Assembly: GCA_032358165.1 (NCBI GenBank)
Contig: JAALGY010000023.1
Coordinates: 434,001 to 498,000 of the forward strand
Direction: 5' to 3'
DNA length: 64,000 bases
Source of the DNA: Diplosphaera chodatii
Lineage: Eukaryota > Chlorophyta > Trebouxiophyceae > Prasiolales > Stichococcaceae
Part shown: positions 49,401-60,324 of the stretch, in pieces
Layout of the letters: each line of letters starts with the position of its first letter
How positions within the stretch are numbered: the stretch's first letter is position 1
The notes under the pieces: generated by a model
Databases searched by the model: none
The model's input: only the letters and a program-made list of their open reading frames with translations
Told to the model about the DNA's origin: nothing
Translations under genes and position numbers: made by a program

Positions 49401-50250
49401 CCCAACCTGGCCACCTACACCTCCACCGTCTGGGTGCGCCCCTTCAGACGACCTCCTGCACCCTCGAAAAACACAAGCCGTGTGCTGGACGATTATCTTG
49501 GCCGGGTGTCCACCTGGACGCCCACACCTCCAGCGGTCTGGTTGCGCTGTGTACGCAGCGCTCAGGTTGTCAGCAACCCCACACCCTACGCCCGCACCTC
49601 CACCGTCTGGGTGTGCCGTGTGCGCAGCGTTCAGGGTCCGTCAAACCACCAAACCCTACATGTGTGTTGCACTGGTGTACCGTTTGGACTGCTGTACACC
49701 TTGCAGCTTGGAAGCACTGCACTTCGGTTTCATCATTTGAAGCATCGGTGGTGCTGGGGCAGCATTCGCTCTCCAATAGTTGTGAGCTGAACAAACACAG
49801 CGCCTTGCGGATAGCAGGCAGTCGTGCATTTGGTCCGCAGGTGCGTTTCAGTGTGCTGCTGCCGGTGGCGGTCGCGTGCTGGGCGGCCGCAGCGACGCTG
49901 GTGCCGCAGTACTGCGCCGACAGCACCGCGGGCTGGTTGCCGGCATCCAGCGGCTGGTGTGTGGCGGCCGCCGTGGCGCTGCAGGTGCTGCTGATAGCTG
50001 CGCAGCGCCCACGTCTGATCGTGCTCTGTATCCACCGTCTTCTAGTTTGTTGGGGCGCAGGACTGTGCTTGCAATGGCATCTGGCACAGGCATGCAGCGC
50101 ACAGGATGCGTGGCTGGTGAGCAGGTGTCGATCTGACGCATGTGCATGCTGCAGGCGGTCGGGGGCGTTGCCGTGCCGCTGGCCGTGCGGCGGTGGTGCG
50201 AGGGGAGAGCGCGGCGGCGGTTCCTGCTGCAGCTAAGGACTCGGTCCTGA
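46470..50250 (+). CDS. GAF-like/six-TM membrane protein, paralogue C
   Basis: Paralogue of A and B. Nine exons: 46470-46747, 46883-47170, 47333-47546, 47691-47835, 48020-48534, 48797-48939, 49259-49433, 49841-49984, 50155-50250; 1998 bases, 665 residues. An extra N-terminal stretch of about 60 residues precedes the shared LAWQLAAALG helix; ATG 46494 is an alternative start. GAF-like region (about 93-188): GELGVAVTAVNDKCLASRCA, CRRSLFVPVALP and GCLILEY. The linker carries acidic runs (TDEETDSEAD) and a Pro/Ala-rich part, and ends HPLWLTFADPALEQAFAAW. TM exons begin WDVMQLTMLLVNIV, continue with ALLAVMAVSCGCLAG, FSVLLPVAVACWAAAATLV and AVGGVAVPLAVRRW, and end GRARRRFLLQ. Intron 7 contains copies of its own upstream exon end (see findings). 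Function unknown; membrane sensor suspected. Confidence 0.8.
49418..49645 (+). repeat. Degenerate tandem copies of an exon end inside gene C intron 7
   Basis: The exon-7 end with its donor (CACCTCCACCGTCTGGGTG, about 49420-49438) recurs in the intron at about 49527-49545 (diverged) and, nearly exactly, at about 49600-49618. The downstream flanks (GCGCAGCG(C/T)TCAGG) are also similar. Confidence 0.7.
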
Positions 50251-51961
50251 GGCCACTGTGTTGTGACTAACTGCAAACGTAGCCTTCTGTTGGGTGCCGC
50301 ACCCAGGAACTTTGGTGTTTCAGCTCTTTCTGTTGTTTTTGCGCTGCTTAAGTCGAATGCAGCTGCTAGTTGTATAACACTCTGTTTGTGCAATGACTTC
50401 GGTGTACACCATTCATGCTATGCGCACAAGACAACAATGTTGCTGTCATGACGCAGACTTGCATTCAGTACTGCCTCCATGCATGCGACGCCTATTTCAG
50501 CAAACTGGGACCGCACAGCCCATGCATCACCAGCAACGACAGACAATGTACCCAAGGATGTGTGCTGTATCTCCCAAGCTCAGCGCTGTCAGTTGCCGTA
50601 GGCACAACTTGCAAATGGCGGGTGTGGAGTGTGGTGGGTAGGGGTAGTTGAAGAAGGGGTTAGGCTAGTTCTTTAACTACACCTATGGTGGGTGCTGTGG
50701 GTGAACTGGGCAATTGCGTGCACTACCTGCTCATGGTGCTGCGCATTCGCAGACTGTCATGGAAGTGTACCAGGGTTCCAGCTGTCTAGTTGAACTGACA
50801 GCACACCAAGATGATAATTGAAGGATGCCAGCCATCTGTCAAGTTGCACATGCTTAGCGGGCGCAGGCACACACGCCTGCAATCTCGTGCGGTGGCCAGA
50901 CTGCACTGCTATCACGTTGTCTGCCTGTCCCAGCGCACCCTGAAGCATCCAGGTTAGAGCTGTACTGACAAGGCTGCTGGGGGCGAAGCAGTTGCTGACC
51001 TTGTCCCTACAGAATACTGTGTTGATGCTGTCGGCACAGCATAGACTCCACAGAGGCATGGTTGTTGCTTCATCCCTATAGAACCTTCTGGCAGGCACGT
51101 GCGCTCAGCCGCTATACTGTTGTGCTACCACAGTCACCCTCACAGCTCAGCCGTCAGCTCTTTGCAATTGCAAGCCGTTTCAAACCATCGAAAGGTGGCC
51201 AGTTACCCCTATGTGAGCTCGTTGATGACGGTGGCAATGACCAGTTGATGTCCACGTCACCTTCTTCAAGGCTGTGTGGGCCCTGATACAGATGCATGCA
51301 TGCCAGAATTCAGCAGCAGATGTGCAGGCCATCAGCAGCACACATGTACACAGCGCAGCATGTACAGCCGTTCATTCAGGAATAGTGTACCTTCCATCCA
51401 GCGTCCGTTGACACCTGAGCGCCTGTCAGGGTCCCGGAACAGGAGCATAGTTTTTGGGCGCTGCAAACGCTGTACACGAGGAGCGAGTGTGATCTGTCAT
51501 CCACACATATCGACCATGCATACCACTGCCACATGGCGTGGACATCGCAACACTTTGTCAAGTGTTCCACACAGTCAGCATGGCTGCCCAATATGTTGCA
51601 GTCACGGTGGCCTGGCATCCCTTCCGTCATTCCATGGGCATGAGGGGGACCACACACGGCAAGAGGGTCCAGGGCGCACTGGTAGGGGTGGCAGGGCTGG
51701 TTGCAGTACCCTGCAGTGGGAGCGGCGGGCTCTCAGCAGGGAGGCTGACGGCTGCACGGGGACAGGGCGACCGTTCAGCAGGCAGACGTGAGCGAGAAAG
51801 CAACACTGCGACACATGAGCAGCAGTACGTGGCAGGTTTCTTGCCAGCTGCCTGCTGTCTGTCAAGGTTACTTTTATTGCCATACACGCTGGTGGCAGAG
51901 CAGCTGGTCTGCAGGCTTGTCCAACAGCGTAAAAGTTGTGCAAGACAGCACGTGCCCTAGG
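50251..51961. other. Intergenic region with no gene seen
   Basis: Between gene C (+) and the small secreted-protein gene (-), which converge. Short open frames (for example 51062-51286 and 51538-51960 on +) have no family features or convincing splice context. Confidence 0.4.
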
Positions 51962-52830
51962 TCAAGCACTCAGAACTGCACCAGAAAGCAACAGGATAAA
52001 AGGTGGCCAGGGCAGGGGCGTACCAGTTGGCGGCGGCGGCATGGGTATGGGTGAAGCATCTGCACACAGCCATTGCATTCTTGGTGAACCCTGTAGATGT
52101 GAGTGGTGACAGCCCCTTTGCACGTTGGGTTGCTGCCGGATGTCACTGCCAGATGCATCACCATTATTGCTGCATTGCGGAGCATCTTGCTGGTTCCGAT
52201 TTTGGTGGCTCGTGGCATCGCTAGAGAAAGCATGTGACCAACAACGTGCGCAGCATGCCAACATGTCACCAGCAACTGCAGGCTGTGCGGTTGCCTCTTT
52301 GCGACAGGGGCGCAAGCAGCGCACCGGGTTGGCCTGGATCGTCATCGCCTTTTCCATCGTCGAGTTCATCTTCTAGAACCAAGTTTCTTGACATGCCATG
52401 GGGACTGTCGTCTGCGCCATAGGCTTCCTCCAGGTCGTCCTCGGCGAAGTAACCCAGTACTGTGCGCTGCGGCGGCAATGGGGCAAGTGCGTTGAAACAC
52501 ATGCAGTACGAAAGTATGCACAGGTCCACAAATAGAGTGATAACAAGCGGCAAAAGCAGTCTGTTCAACCTGATGAGGGGCGCTCTGCAGGGCGTGTTGG
52601 GGATTTCCGTTGGCCACCTGCACCGGCCCGGCACAGTTTTGCAGTCTGTATAAGTATGTGCGCGCACACCTCGCAAGCTGCAGGGTGCCTTTTGCAACCA
52701 TTGAGCAGCGACACATACATTGAGCAGATGCAGATCATTCATTCACCTTCAGCACCCGAGCGTGCGACGTTGGGACGAGCACGGAAGCCACCATTGCCAG
52801 CAGGAACACAAACTTCCAGGCTGCCGCCAT
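51962..52830 (-). CDS. Small secreted acidic protein with GPI-anchor-like C-terminus
   Basis: I do not recognise the family. Three exons: 52830-52747, 52466-52325, 52059-51962; 324 bases, 107 residues, all junctions in frame with GTGAAT and GTGCGC donors. Residues 1-24 form a textbook signal peptide (WKFVFLLAMVASVLVPTSHA, cleavage likely after Ala24). The middle (29-75) is very acidic: FAEDDLEEAYGADD and LEDELDDGKGDDD. A Pro-rich spacer (PIPMPPPPTGTPLPWP) leads to a hydrophobic end, FILLLSGAVLSA, typical of a GPI-attachment signal. The product may be a cell-surface or wall-associated peptide. It is too short for ORF-based gene finders, so it could be missed by annotation. No cysteine remains in the predicted mature part. 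Confidence 0.62.
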
Positions 52831-53625
52831 GATGTTGTCTGGCGGTGGGGATATCTCGGTCAATATGCTTGGCAACTAACGGTGAGAACCGGACAGGGAG
52901 CGAGGCTGAGCACTGACAGCCTGAAGGAAGACAATGTAGAAGCTTGGAATTCGATGGCCAGCTGTCAGTCACATGGCCTTTGTAATCTTGGAAGGGACCT
53001 TGATCGGCTGGATCAAATCCCTAACACACACACGTGCACGTCATCGAGCAAATGGTTACCCAACGTGCAGCCGCCGCCAGGGGGTGCAAACAGCCTGTGG
53101 CCCGCCAGCAATGCCACTGGCAGCATTGGCAACGCCGGCGGCGCAAGTGCAAACAATCAGCCCCAAGACTGCGGCTGGCGGCGGCACATACACCTGCTTG
53201 TGGCTGCCCAGCGGCCTTGCTCCAATGTATCTCAGGCGCAGGGAGCCAGCGCTGTGCGTGTAACCAGGCGGGTGCTCAGACAGCAGTATGGCGGTGACGC
53301 CATGCCATACTCCATGTGGCAACACAAGTACGTAGCTGCCAGTCAGCAGCAGGTACTCGTGATTCTATACTGTGCACTATGCAGCACATGGCGGAGGCTC
53401 AGATGGCGCAGCTCTGCCAGGATACACATGATTCGTTGGCAGGCACTGGCTTACACACACTTCTGTGATATCTGCCTGGACTGCACTGGGCGCACGACTG
53501 TCTGTCCTGTTGCACAGCTGTAAATCACTGCCCAGTCTGCGTTGGGCTCACGTCTGTCATATCTCGACAACAGTGCTGACGCCAGGACAACCAGGCTCCT
53601 GCGACTGGTGAACAGGTCCCGGTCT
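52831..53625. other. Promoter of the small secreted gene and 3' region of the TRF4-like gene
   Basis: Two minus-strand genes flank this stretch. TGTAA of the TRF4-like gene lies at 53451-53455. No further coding sequence is supported. Confidence 0.4.
53451..53455 (-). terminator. TGTAA poly(A) signal of the TRF4-like gene
   Basis: TTACA on the plus strand, 171 bases after the stop of the TRF4-like gene. Confidence 0.5.
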
Positions 53626-56600
53626 TCAGGAACCCCCAGCATGTCGCTGGCACCACCTGCGCAGTGGGGGCGGCGTGCCAGGAGGTGGCCCTGGCGGCCC
53701 CCTGCTGTAGGATTTGGCGCTGCTCCGGCTGATGGCTGCGCACCCTGGCGTGTGCTGCTGCGACATGTGCCGCTGTCGGTCGTAAACCTGTGGCTGCTGC
53801 TGCTGTTGCGGCTGCCGTCGTCTGCTGGTCAAAGGCGCTGCCGGCGTCAGCGCTGTGGTTGACTCCTCGGGTAAGGGCTCTGCTGCCGCGTGTGGCGCCG
53901 CTGCAGGCCGTGCCCCTGCAGAATGCAAGGCAGGCTACCTCGGAGGTGTGGCAACTGATGACAGTCTTTGTGCGCTCCTGCGCCTGCGTTTGGGGCTGCA
54001 GCGGCTATGTGCTTCGTCAGGGGTGATGTATACAGGGTACCTGCGGCGCTGACGAGCGGCAGCGCTGCAGCTGTGAGGCCAGACGGCCAGATGGACGGCA
54101 GCATTGTCGGCGGGCGGCGTGCCGGCACTGCTTTGTACGGCGGTGGGGAGCCGCCCATGTACAACAGCCCATCCCACCCAGCAGTGACCTGCGTGCACAG
54201 TGGAATGCTATTGGCTGGCTTGGGAAACCATTCATGCCAATTGCATATGATTGACCTCCTGCCATCCCAGACAGGCCGGAGGTGTGTGCTCAGATTAGGA
54301 GCTGAGCTGCTTGGAGAACTTAGATTGCAGCTGCGGCCGTGGGCTGTCAGATACATGAGCATGCTGCAGGCACGACAAATTCATCTACATGCTGGCAGTG
54401 TCGCGTGGTGGAGGGGCAGCATCAAAACGAGAAGTACCAAGGCCTGAACTCTGCTTTGGCGGAAGGGTACCGGATTGCTGGGGGTCGCGCTGGCTGCAGA
54501 GGCTGCTGCATCACCCTGCTGTCGCGGCGGCGGCGGCATCTCTGGCTGAGCGTGCAACTGTGGCAGCGGCAGAGCTGAAGTTGCGGCAGCTCTGTCCGGC
54601 TCAGGCTTGACTTCAGTGAAGGGCATTGCGCCGCATGCACAGTTGGCACCAGATCGCTTACGGCTCTGCAGCCTGAACACTCGGTGTTGACGACGGCTAT
54701 ATAGCTACTTTCAAGGACCATAAGCATCAGCTGGCTTGTGCTGCATCGTACGGGCAGCTGTGATGTATTGTCAGCAAGCCTGTCTGAGCCCAGATATCAG
54801 GCACCTTATAGCGCTGCAACTGGTGCTACAGGCGCTATGGTGCCATGCAGCTCTCTGTGCACAGACAGTGTGCTGCTCCACAGCCTGGCATTGTCAGTGA
54901 TAATGGTGCTGTGCACTATCTGGTGAGGCCTGTCAAGAAGCATTTCGTCACACCTGCTGTGGGCAGGCTGCATGTATATCCAGAACCGCTTCCAGCGGCC
55001 GTGCTAGGCCGGATGCCACTGCCGCTGCCAGCGTCTGCGCGGCTGAGCGGAACAAAGCCAGCATTGCCGCCGTATTTTGCACCTGGACCGTCCTGCAAAG
55101 GCATGGCACAAGCTGCATGCTTGAGGATACCAAGTTGTGTTCAGTTAATACGCTTGGCATGAAGGCAGACCTGTAGCATCCTGCAGCTTGTTTGCTAGCA
55201 CCCCAAGCTTCTTTTGTACCTTGGAAGGTAGGGTCAGGCAGTCAGCCATTTTGGACCCACCACACGTGACAGGGTGTATCTAAAGAGGGTGGTGGATGCT
55301 CATCACATCCCAGTCTACCTACCATGAGCAGCAGCTGCCGGTCAGAGGGTCCTGGACGTGCAGCGTTGCAGCGAGCGCAGCTGCGCCAGTGCTATCAGCC
55401 GGCAAATGTTGCGTAGCTGACCCCTTCGTGTTGGGGGTGCCGCCATGCGCCGCGAATGTCGCGCGTGCTGTCCCAAGCGACGAGAACCGCCACAGAAAGC
55501 CCATCAGTGCGACTTCACAGTCTGTCGCATATGAGTGTCCCTGTGCAAGCAGGTCTGCTGCTGCCAGCAATGCATTCGCCTTGCATTTGTGTCATGCAGC
55601 CTTGTGCAAGCAACCATTTACGTGTGCAGTCATGTGCATTCGCAGTAGCAGCCACCATGCTGTTTGTGGATGCTATGATACGTGTGTTTGACAGCAGCAC
55701 CTTTGGGTCATCACGCATGTCTGCCCGTATGCTGGCGGCCACCATGTGCACAAGCGCAGTGCCACTGACGTTGCAGGGGCTGCTGCTGACGCCGCCGCCG
55801 CTGGCTGTTCCGCTCGCCCAGCTAGTGGTCCCTGTCCCAGCGTCGCTGCTGTGCTGCACTGCAGCCGAGTTGGCGAAGTCCCCTTTGGCTGCTCTGTCTG
55901 CACTGGTGGTGCCGGCCCTGTAGCAGCCCGCCCGCCGCAGCAGGCACTTGGCGAGCAGCACCACAGGCCGCAGGGCGGGCAGCTCCCGCACCTACGTGCA
56001 GGCGTGTGTATTCACGCCAGCTGAATCAGCATCGCGACCTCTCCAGTCAATCGTCATTGCATACGTGCTGAGGATGCTGACTGCAAAGTACATCCTATTG
56101 CTCGATCAGCAGCTGCATCTTGCTGGTCAGGCCAGAGCAGACAGCAGGTGTTGTGTCAACTTGAGATGGCATAGGGCAGTCCTGGGATGGCGCTAGCAAC
56201 AGCAGACATTAGGCCTGCTGATGCCGTGACCTGCCTTGCCAACAGACTGCCCCAGCACCCTCAGCAAGCGGCTGGTAGGGCGTTCAAAAGGTCAGCAGTA
56301 TGCACCATGAGGAGTCCAAGCATGTCACAGCATCACATGCCAAGATTGCACGCATCACCCAGCTGCAATCATTGGGTGCTCTCTCAAGAGCGTCAGCCTG
56401 TGTGCATGCTGCAGTGTGAAGTTTGCCTTTACCTGCCTGGCCTGCCACTGCGCTATCTGGATGGCCGCATCGTCTGCAACCCTGATGCAGATGGCCTGGC
56501 CACCATCCAGGACACACTGCACATGCAGCAGCAGACAAGTTTTGCTACAAATACTACGATGAACTACACTCTAGCCCAACGTGACCCTTGCCATCTGAGT

Positions 56601-58261
56601 TTCATTGGAGCTGCAAGGCACTGCACATTGGCCAGGTTGCACCAAACTGCGAGTGCACATGCCACAGTCCTGCATACACCTTGGAGGACCGCCGATCATC
56701 ACCATGGCTGTCTGCCATGGCAACATGTCAGAACACACCCAGGTCAGTCTGCGGGATGTGTGCGTCCCTCTCAACCGCCATCTGTTCCATCTGTCATCAG
56801 CTCACATTTGAAGCATTTCCTGACCTGCAGTTCCAGCTACTCACATCGAGCCTTGGCATGCGCGCCTGCCGCTCGTGGAACACGCCTCGCAGCCGGCCAC
56901 CACGCTGCAGCGCCGCCGCCAGCGTCCCCAGATGGCGGTTGACTCGCACCTTCGTCACCTCAGTGTACCCTGCAGGAGTGACATAGGTATACCCAGACAT
57001 GCTTGCCGTTCAAACTAGCTTGGGGAGCACAACGTGTGCAGCGCCTGCAGCTCTTGCCATGCTGCAGTGCTGTGCTGACACTGTGTTGCAGGGTCATGCG
57101 TGCATGCCGCACCTGCGCCGCAGCAGCTGTCGGGCGCCAGCAGGCCAGTCACCACGATGTCCACGGCGGCGTCGTGCAGCGCCAGCCCCGAGGCGCAGCT
57201 GCCCACCACCACCGCCTGCAGATCAGGGTCGCCAGCGTGTATGGTAAACACTAGCATGTGCCATGTGGACGGTGTGGGCTTGCTGTGCTCGCATGATAGA
57301 ACAGAAGTCAGCACTCACACAGATGGCATTTGCAAAGGGCGCAATCCCTGCTAACAGTTTGGTTCCTGAAAGTGGGGTGGGGAGTCCTCGATGGTCACTA
57401 GCTGTCTTCAAGGCATGTGATGGGCTGCGTGCCACATGTACACACTGGAGCCCAGGTTCTGGGGCTGAGCATCCATGAACCTGCTGCCCAATGCAAACCA
57501 TGTGCCACCCCCCGCGCAGTCGTTGCGTCATGTACAGGCACATGGTCTGTGTGTCCCATATATTATGTTTTGGTGATGCAGCCATGCACCTTCACGGCTG
57601 CAGGATGCTGAGGTGCAGTATAGGAGGAGGAGAAGGCTTCGCTGGCTGCCGCCTGCACAGCTGCCAGGGCAGACATGCGCTGTGCCTCCCGTTGCGGCGT
57701 GGCTGCACCAGCAAGCCGCAAGTGTATTAGTGTTGAGCAGGTTGATCTGCTGATCATAACCCAAACTGCGGTCTACAGCTGGTAGTGAAAGCGAGTTGTG
57801 CAGTCGCCTCCACTCATCAATCTCGTCCAAGCTGCATGCGCTCATAACAACACCGACCTGCAACTGCGTCGGCAAACTCCAGGATTTCCTGATGCAAGCA
57901 TGATGGTGCTCCTGCCAGATGCATCTGCGCATCAGGCAGCATGTGGACTCAGGGCAGCAGAGGCTATCGGCAGCAGCTGATGCAGATGACTAGGCTCTGC
58001 TCATGTTACATTCAACGCTGACAATTTGCAGGTCTATTCAGCTTAGTCCTTGCACGTGGAGCCACTGCGTCACACGTCGAGGTACTGACACTGTGCCTTC
58101 GTGCAATGGTGGCTGGTCGGAAGTTTGGCCGCCGCCGATTTGGGGGCCGGCGGCACATCGCCATCTGAGCAGTCGGTGCCAGCAAACAGGTGTAGTGTGG
58201 ACAAAGAACGGACCAGTTCCAAGCTTCGAACATCAAGCTCGTGACCGCAGTATACATCCAT
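53626..58261 (-). CDS. TRF4/PAPD-type noncanonical poly(A) polymerase homologue, probably catalytically dead
   Basis: Homologue of TRF4-like nucleotidyltransferases, which add short A tails to RNA for nuclear surveillance. Twelve exons: 58261-58076, 57857-57761, 57702-57590, 57215-57113, 56969-56845, 56516-56433, 55991-55701, 55540-55323, 55092-54954, 54665-54471, 54188-54041, 53915-53626; 1989 bases, 662 residues. Family landmarks in order: VVVGSCASGLALHDAAVDIVV (GS 137-138), LGTLAAAL and a VFHERQARMPRL block, PALRPVVLLAKCLLRR, ALMGFLWRFSSLG, LHVQDPLTG, and TVQVQNTAAMLALFRSA. In the active-site strand the first Asp of DxD is Ala149 and only Asp151 remains. The third Asp (VDIS in TRF4) aligns with Cys218. 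The C-terminal 130 residues are Pro/Gln-rich and end RWCQRHAGGS. The start at 58261 is the first Met of the open first exon. Structural or regulatory role is inferred. Confidence 0.78.
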
Positions 58262-58705
58262 CAGCAGCGTGTTGAGCTGTCCAAAAAAATCACAGTCAGC
58301 CACACGTCAGCCGGCCACCGCCGCTTCGCCTCCCTGCTGTGCTGGACTGACCACGATTCAGGAAGCCACACCTTCATGGCAGCATGGCATATCGCTCTCT
58401 GCGTAAAACCGACGACGCTTGGACGAAGCACCATGCAGCCAGAGCCCTCTGGTAGATGGTTTCCCGTGGATCGTTCAGGCGGGCAGCGCAAGGTTGTCTG
58501 GCCACCGCTACCGCAAGAAGAAGAGGAGTCTCGCCAGGCAAGTGAAGGTGAGGAGCGCCGACGTGGCTCGATGCCTTCAGTGGTTGCAAGCGGACCGAGC
58601 TTGTGGAGAAGCTGCTGATCAGTGCTGATGGTCCTGCTGCGGCATCCATGCACTGCACCATGTGCGGCAGCAACGCATTTGGCCAGTGCATCATCTATAG
58701 ACGTG
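58262..58705. other. Divergent promoter region, TRF4-like and J-like genes
   Basis: About 0.45 kb separates the two opposite-strand starts. If the J-like protein starts at the upstream in-frame codon near 58622, the gap is 0.36 kb. No separate gene is supported. Confidence 0.45.
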
Positions 58706-60324
58706 AGGATGAGGGATTGCAATCCATGTGAGCTGTCGCCGTATCCGCCAGGAGGTCCACCAGAAGATGCAGCAAAGTACAGGACGGTGCAGCAGCGGGC
58801 CGCTGATGTTGCGGAGCATGCCCTGGTGGTAGCAATTGCCACACCAGTGCCATACTGCCTGTGGCAGCTGGGCAGGTGGTGGCGCCAGCGCAGGACATTG
58901 GACTGCAGGTATGTACAGGAGTATGTCTACACAGAAGACCATTCTGCATGAAGAGCAACATTGTGTATGTAACTGACTGTCCACCGCGGTGCCCTCAGAT
59001 GCATCGATGTGTGCCTGTGAGTGCACGCGCACAACAAGCACGTGTCATGTCTGTGCAACAGGAAGCCAGGTCAACCACAGGCGGACAGCGCCAAAGGCCA
59101 GAGCTGCAACGAGGCAGCGGATGCGCAGCGGGCGGCGGAGGCGGCTGCGGCGGAGAGGCGCGACAGGGCGCTGGCGGCCGCGCGCCAGGCGGAGCTCACC
59201 GAGCAGATTGACCGCATCCTTGCTGCCGAATCGCCTTACGAGCTGCTCGAGGTGACGTCAGAGAAGGGGTAGTTAAAGACGTTCTTGGACTACCCTCAAC
59301 CAGGGCAGAGCTCTCCATGCCATGTGCCAAAGTTGGCGGTGCCCGGCAGAGCTGGTGGCATGTGGTACGTGCAGCATGGCAGGGCACCGCTCTCGTCAAG
59401 CGGCTGCCGTGGGACCTTCGAGCCCAGCGCATGGCTGTCAGGCAGTAGTCTGCCACATGAACGACCAGATGCCGTCCGGCGCTTGCAGGTGCCGGAGGGC
59501 GCAGTCCACGAGACGATCCAGCAGCGCTACCGGCGGCTGCTGCACCAGCTGGACCCGCACACCGCCAACAGCCCCCGCGCCCTTGCAGCCTGCCAGGTGC
59601 GCACATTGCAAGCCGGCTGTTGCTGTTTCTTGGACCTTGCACCATCATCATCGGCGTGCGTCCCTGGATCATATCAGCAACATCACCTGAGGTCCTGTGC
59701 AGACAGCGGGTTCCATGCACACCAACTGACTGGTGCATTAGACGTGCAGGCGCTGCGCAGGGCGCACGACTCCCTCAGCCACACTCAGGCCGGCCAGACG
59801 TCCGACAATGAGAGGGCAGCAGTGTCTGCGAGGCAGCTGCCAGCGAACAGCTCCCGAGGGCGCCAGCACAGCGCAAAGCAGTCTGCCAGTCCTAAGCCGG
59901 GCAACCAAGCCAGAGGACTGGCGGGCAAGCCCGAGTCTGGCTCGCACGGCGCCAATGGCCGCGACCGTGCGAGGGGGGACGACAGCCGCAGCAGGTGTGT
60001 TGCAGCAGTGCTGTGAGCCGTCACCTCAGCCGTCATGGGTTAGCACACTGCTGCTCCTTCGAGGTGGTTACACCCTTCTGCACGTGTGGGCTGCGCAATG
60101 CTGCGCAGTGTGATGTTGCAGAGGTTGATGATGGTCACTACCACAACCCAAGCCCCTGGCGGGTTGTACAGCAAAACAGAGGCACAGGCATATCAACGCA
60201 ATGTGCATGTGTTATTTGCAGGTCCCACTCGCCCGGTAAGCGGCCTGGCGAGGCACGGGGCGGAGGTCCCCACGAGCCCGCTGCCCTGAAGTCCTCGCTG
60301 CTGAAGGGTGGCGGCACACGCTGA
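58706..60324 (+). CDS. Membrane J-like protein with DPH in place of HPD
   Basis: Five exons: 58706-58908, 59062-59251, 59489-59596, 59750-59994, 60222-60324; 849 bases, 282 residues, all in frame. Residues 38-54 (ALVVAIATPVPYCLWQL) form one hydrophobic segment followed by RWWRQRR. A charged Ala/Glu/Arg helix precedes a degenerate J domain: SPYELLE / VPEGAVHETIQQRYRRLLHQ / LDPHTANSP / ALRRAHDSLSH. This matches J-domain helices I-IV (xYxxLGVPxGAsxxxIKxAYRxLA, KFxxIxxAYxxL). At the loop where HPD sits, the sequence reads Asp153-Pro-His155. J proteins need HPD to stimulate Hsp70 ATPase, so this one probably cannot do so; plant J-like proteins without HPD are known. The tail is Ser/Lys/Arg/Gly-rich. 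Met at 58706 is chosen as the first ATG after the upstream region. Confidence 0.65.

Noticed and set aside
57319..57347. Possible small exon (GIAPFANAIC) in the TRF4-like gene
   Set aside because: It fits the neighbouring frame only if the flanking phases are broken; direct joining of 57590 to 57215 is in phase and aligns better with the family.
58261..58842. 193-codon minus-strand frame overlapping the J-like first exon
   Set aside because: It is antisense to a better supported exon and in another frame than the TRF4-like first exon.
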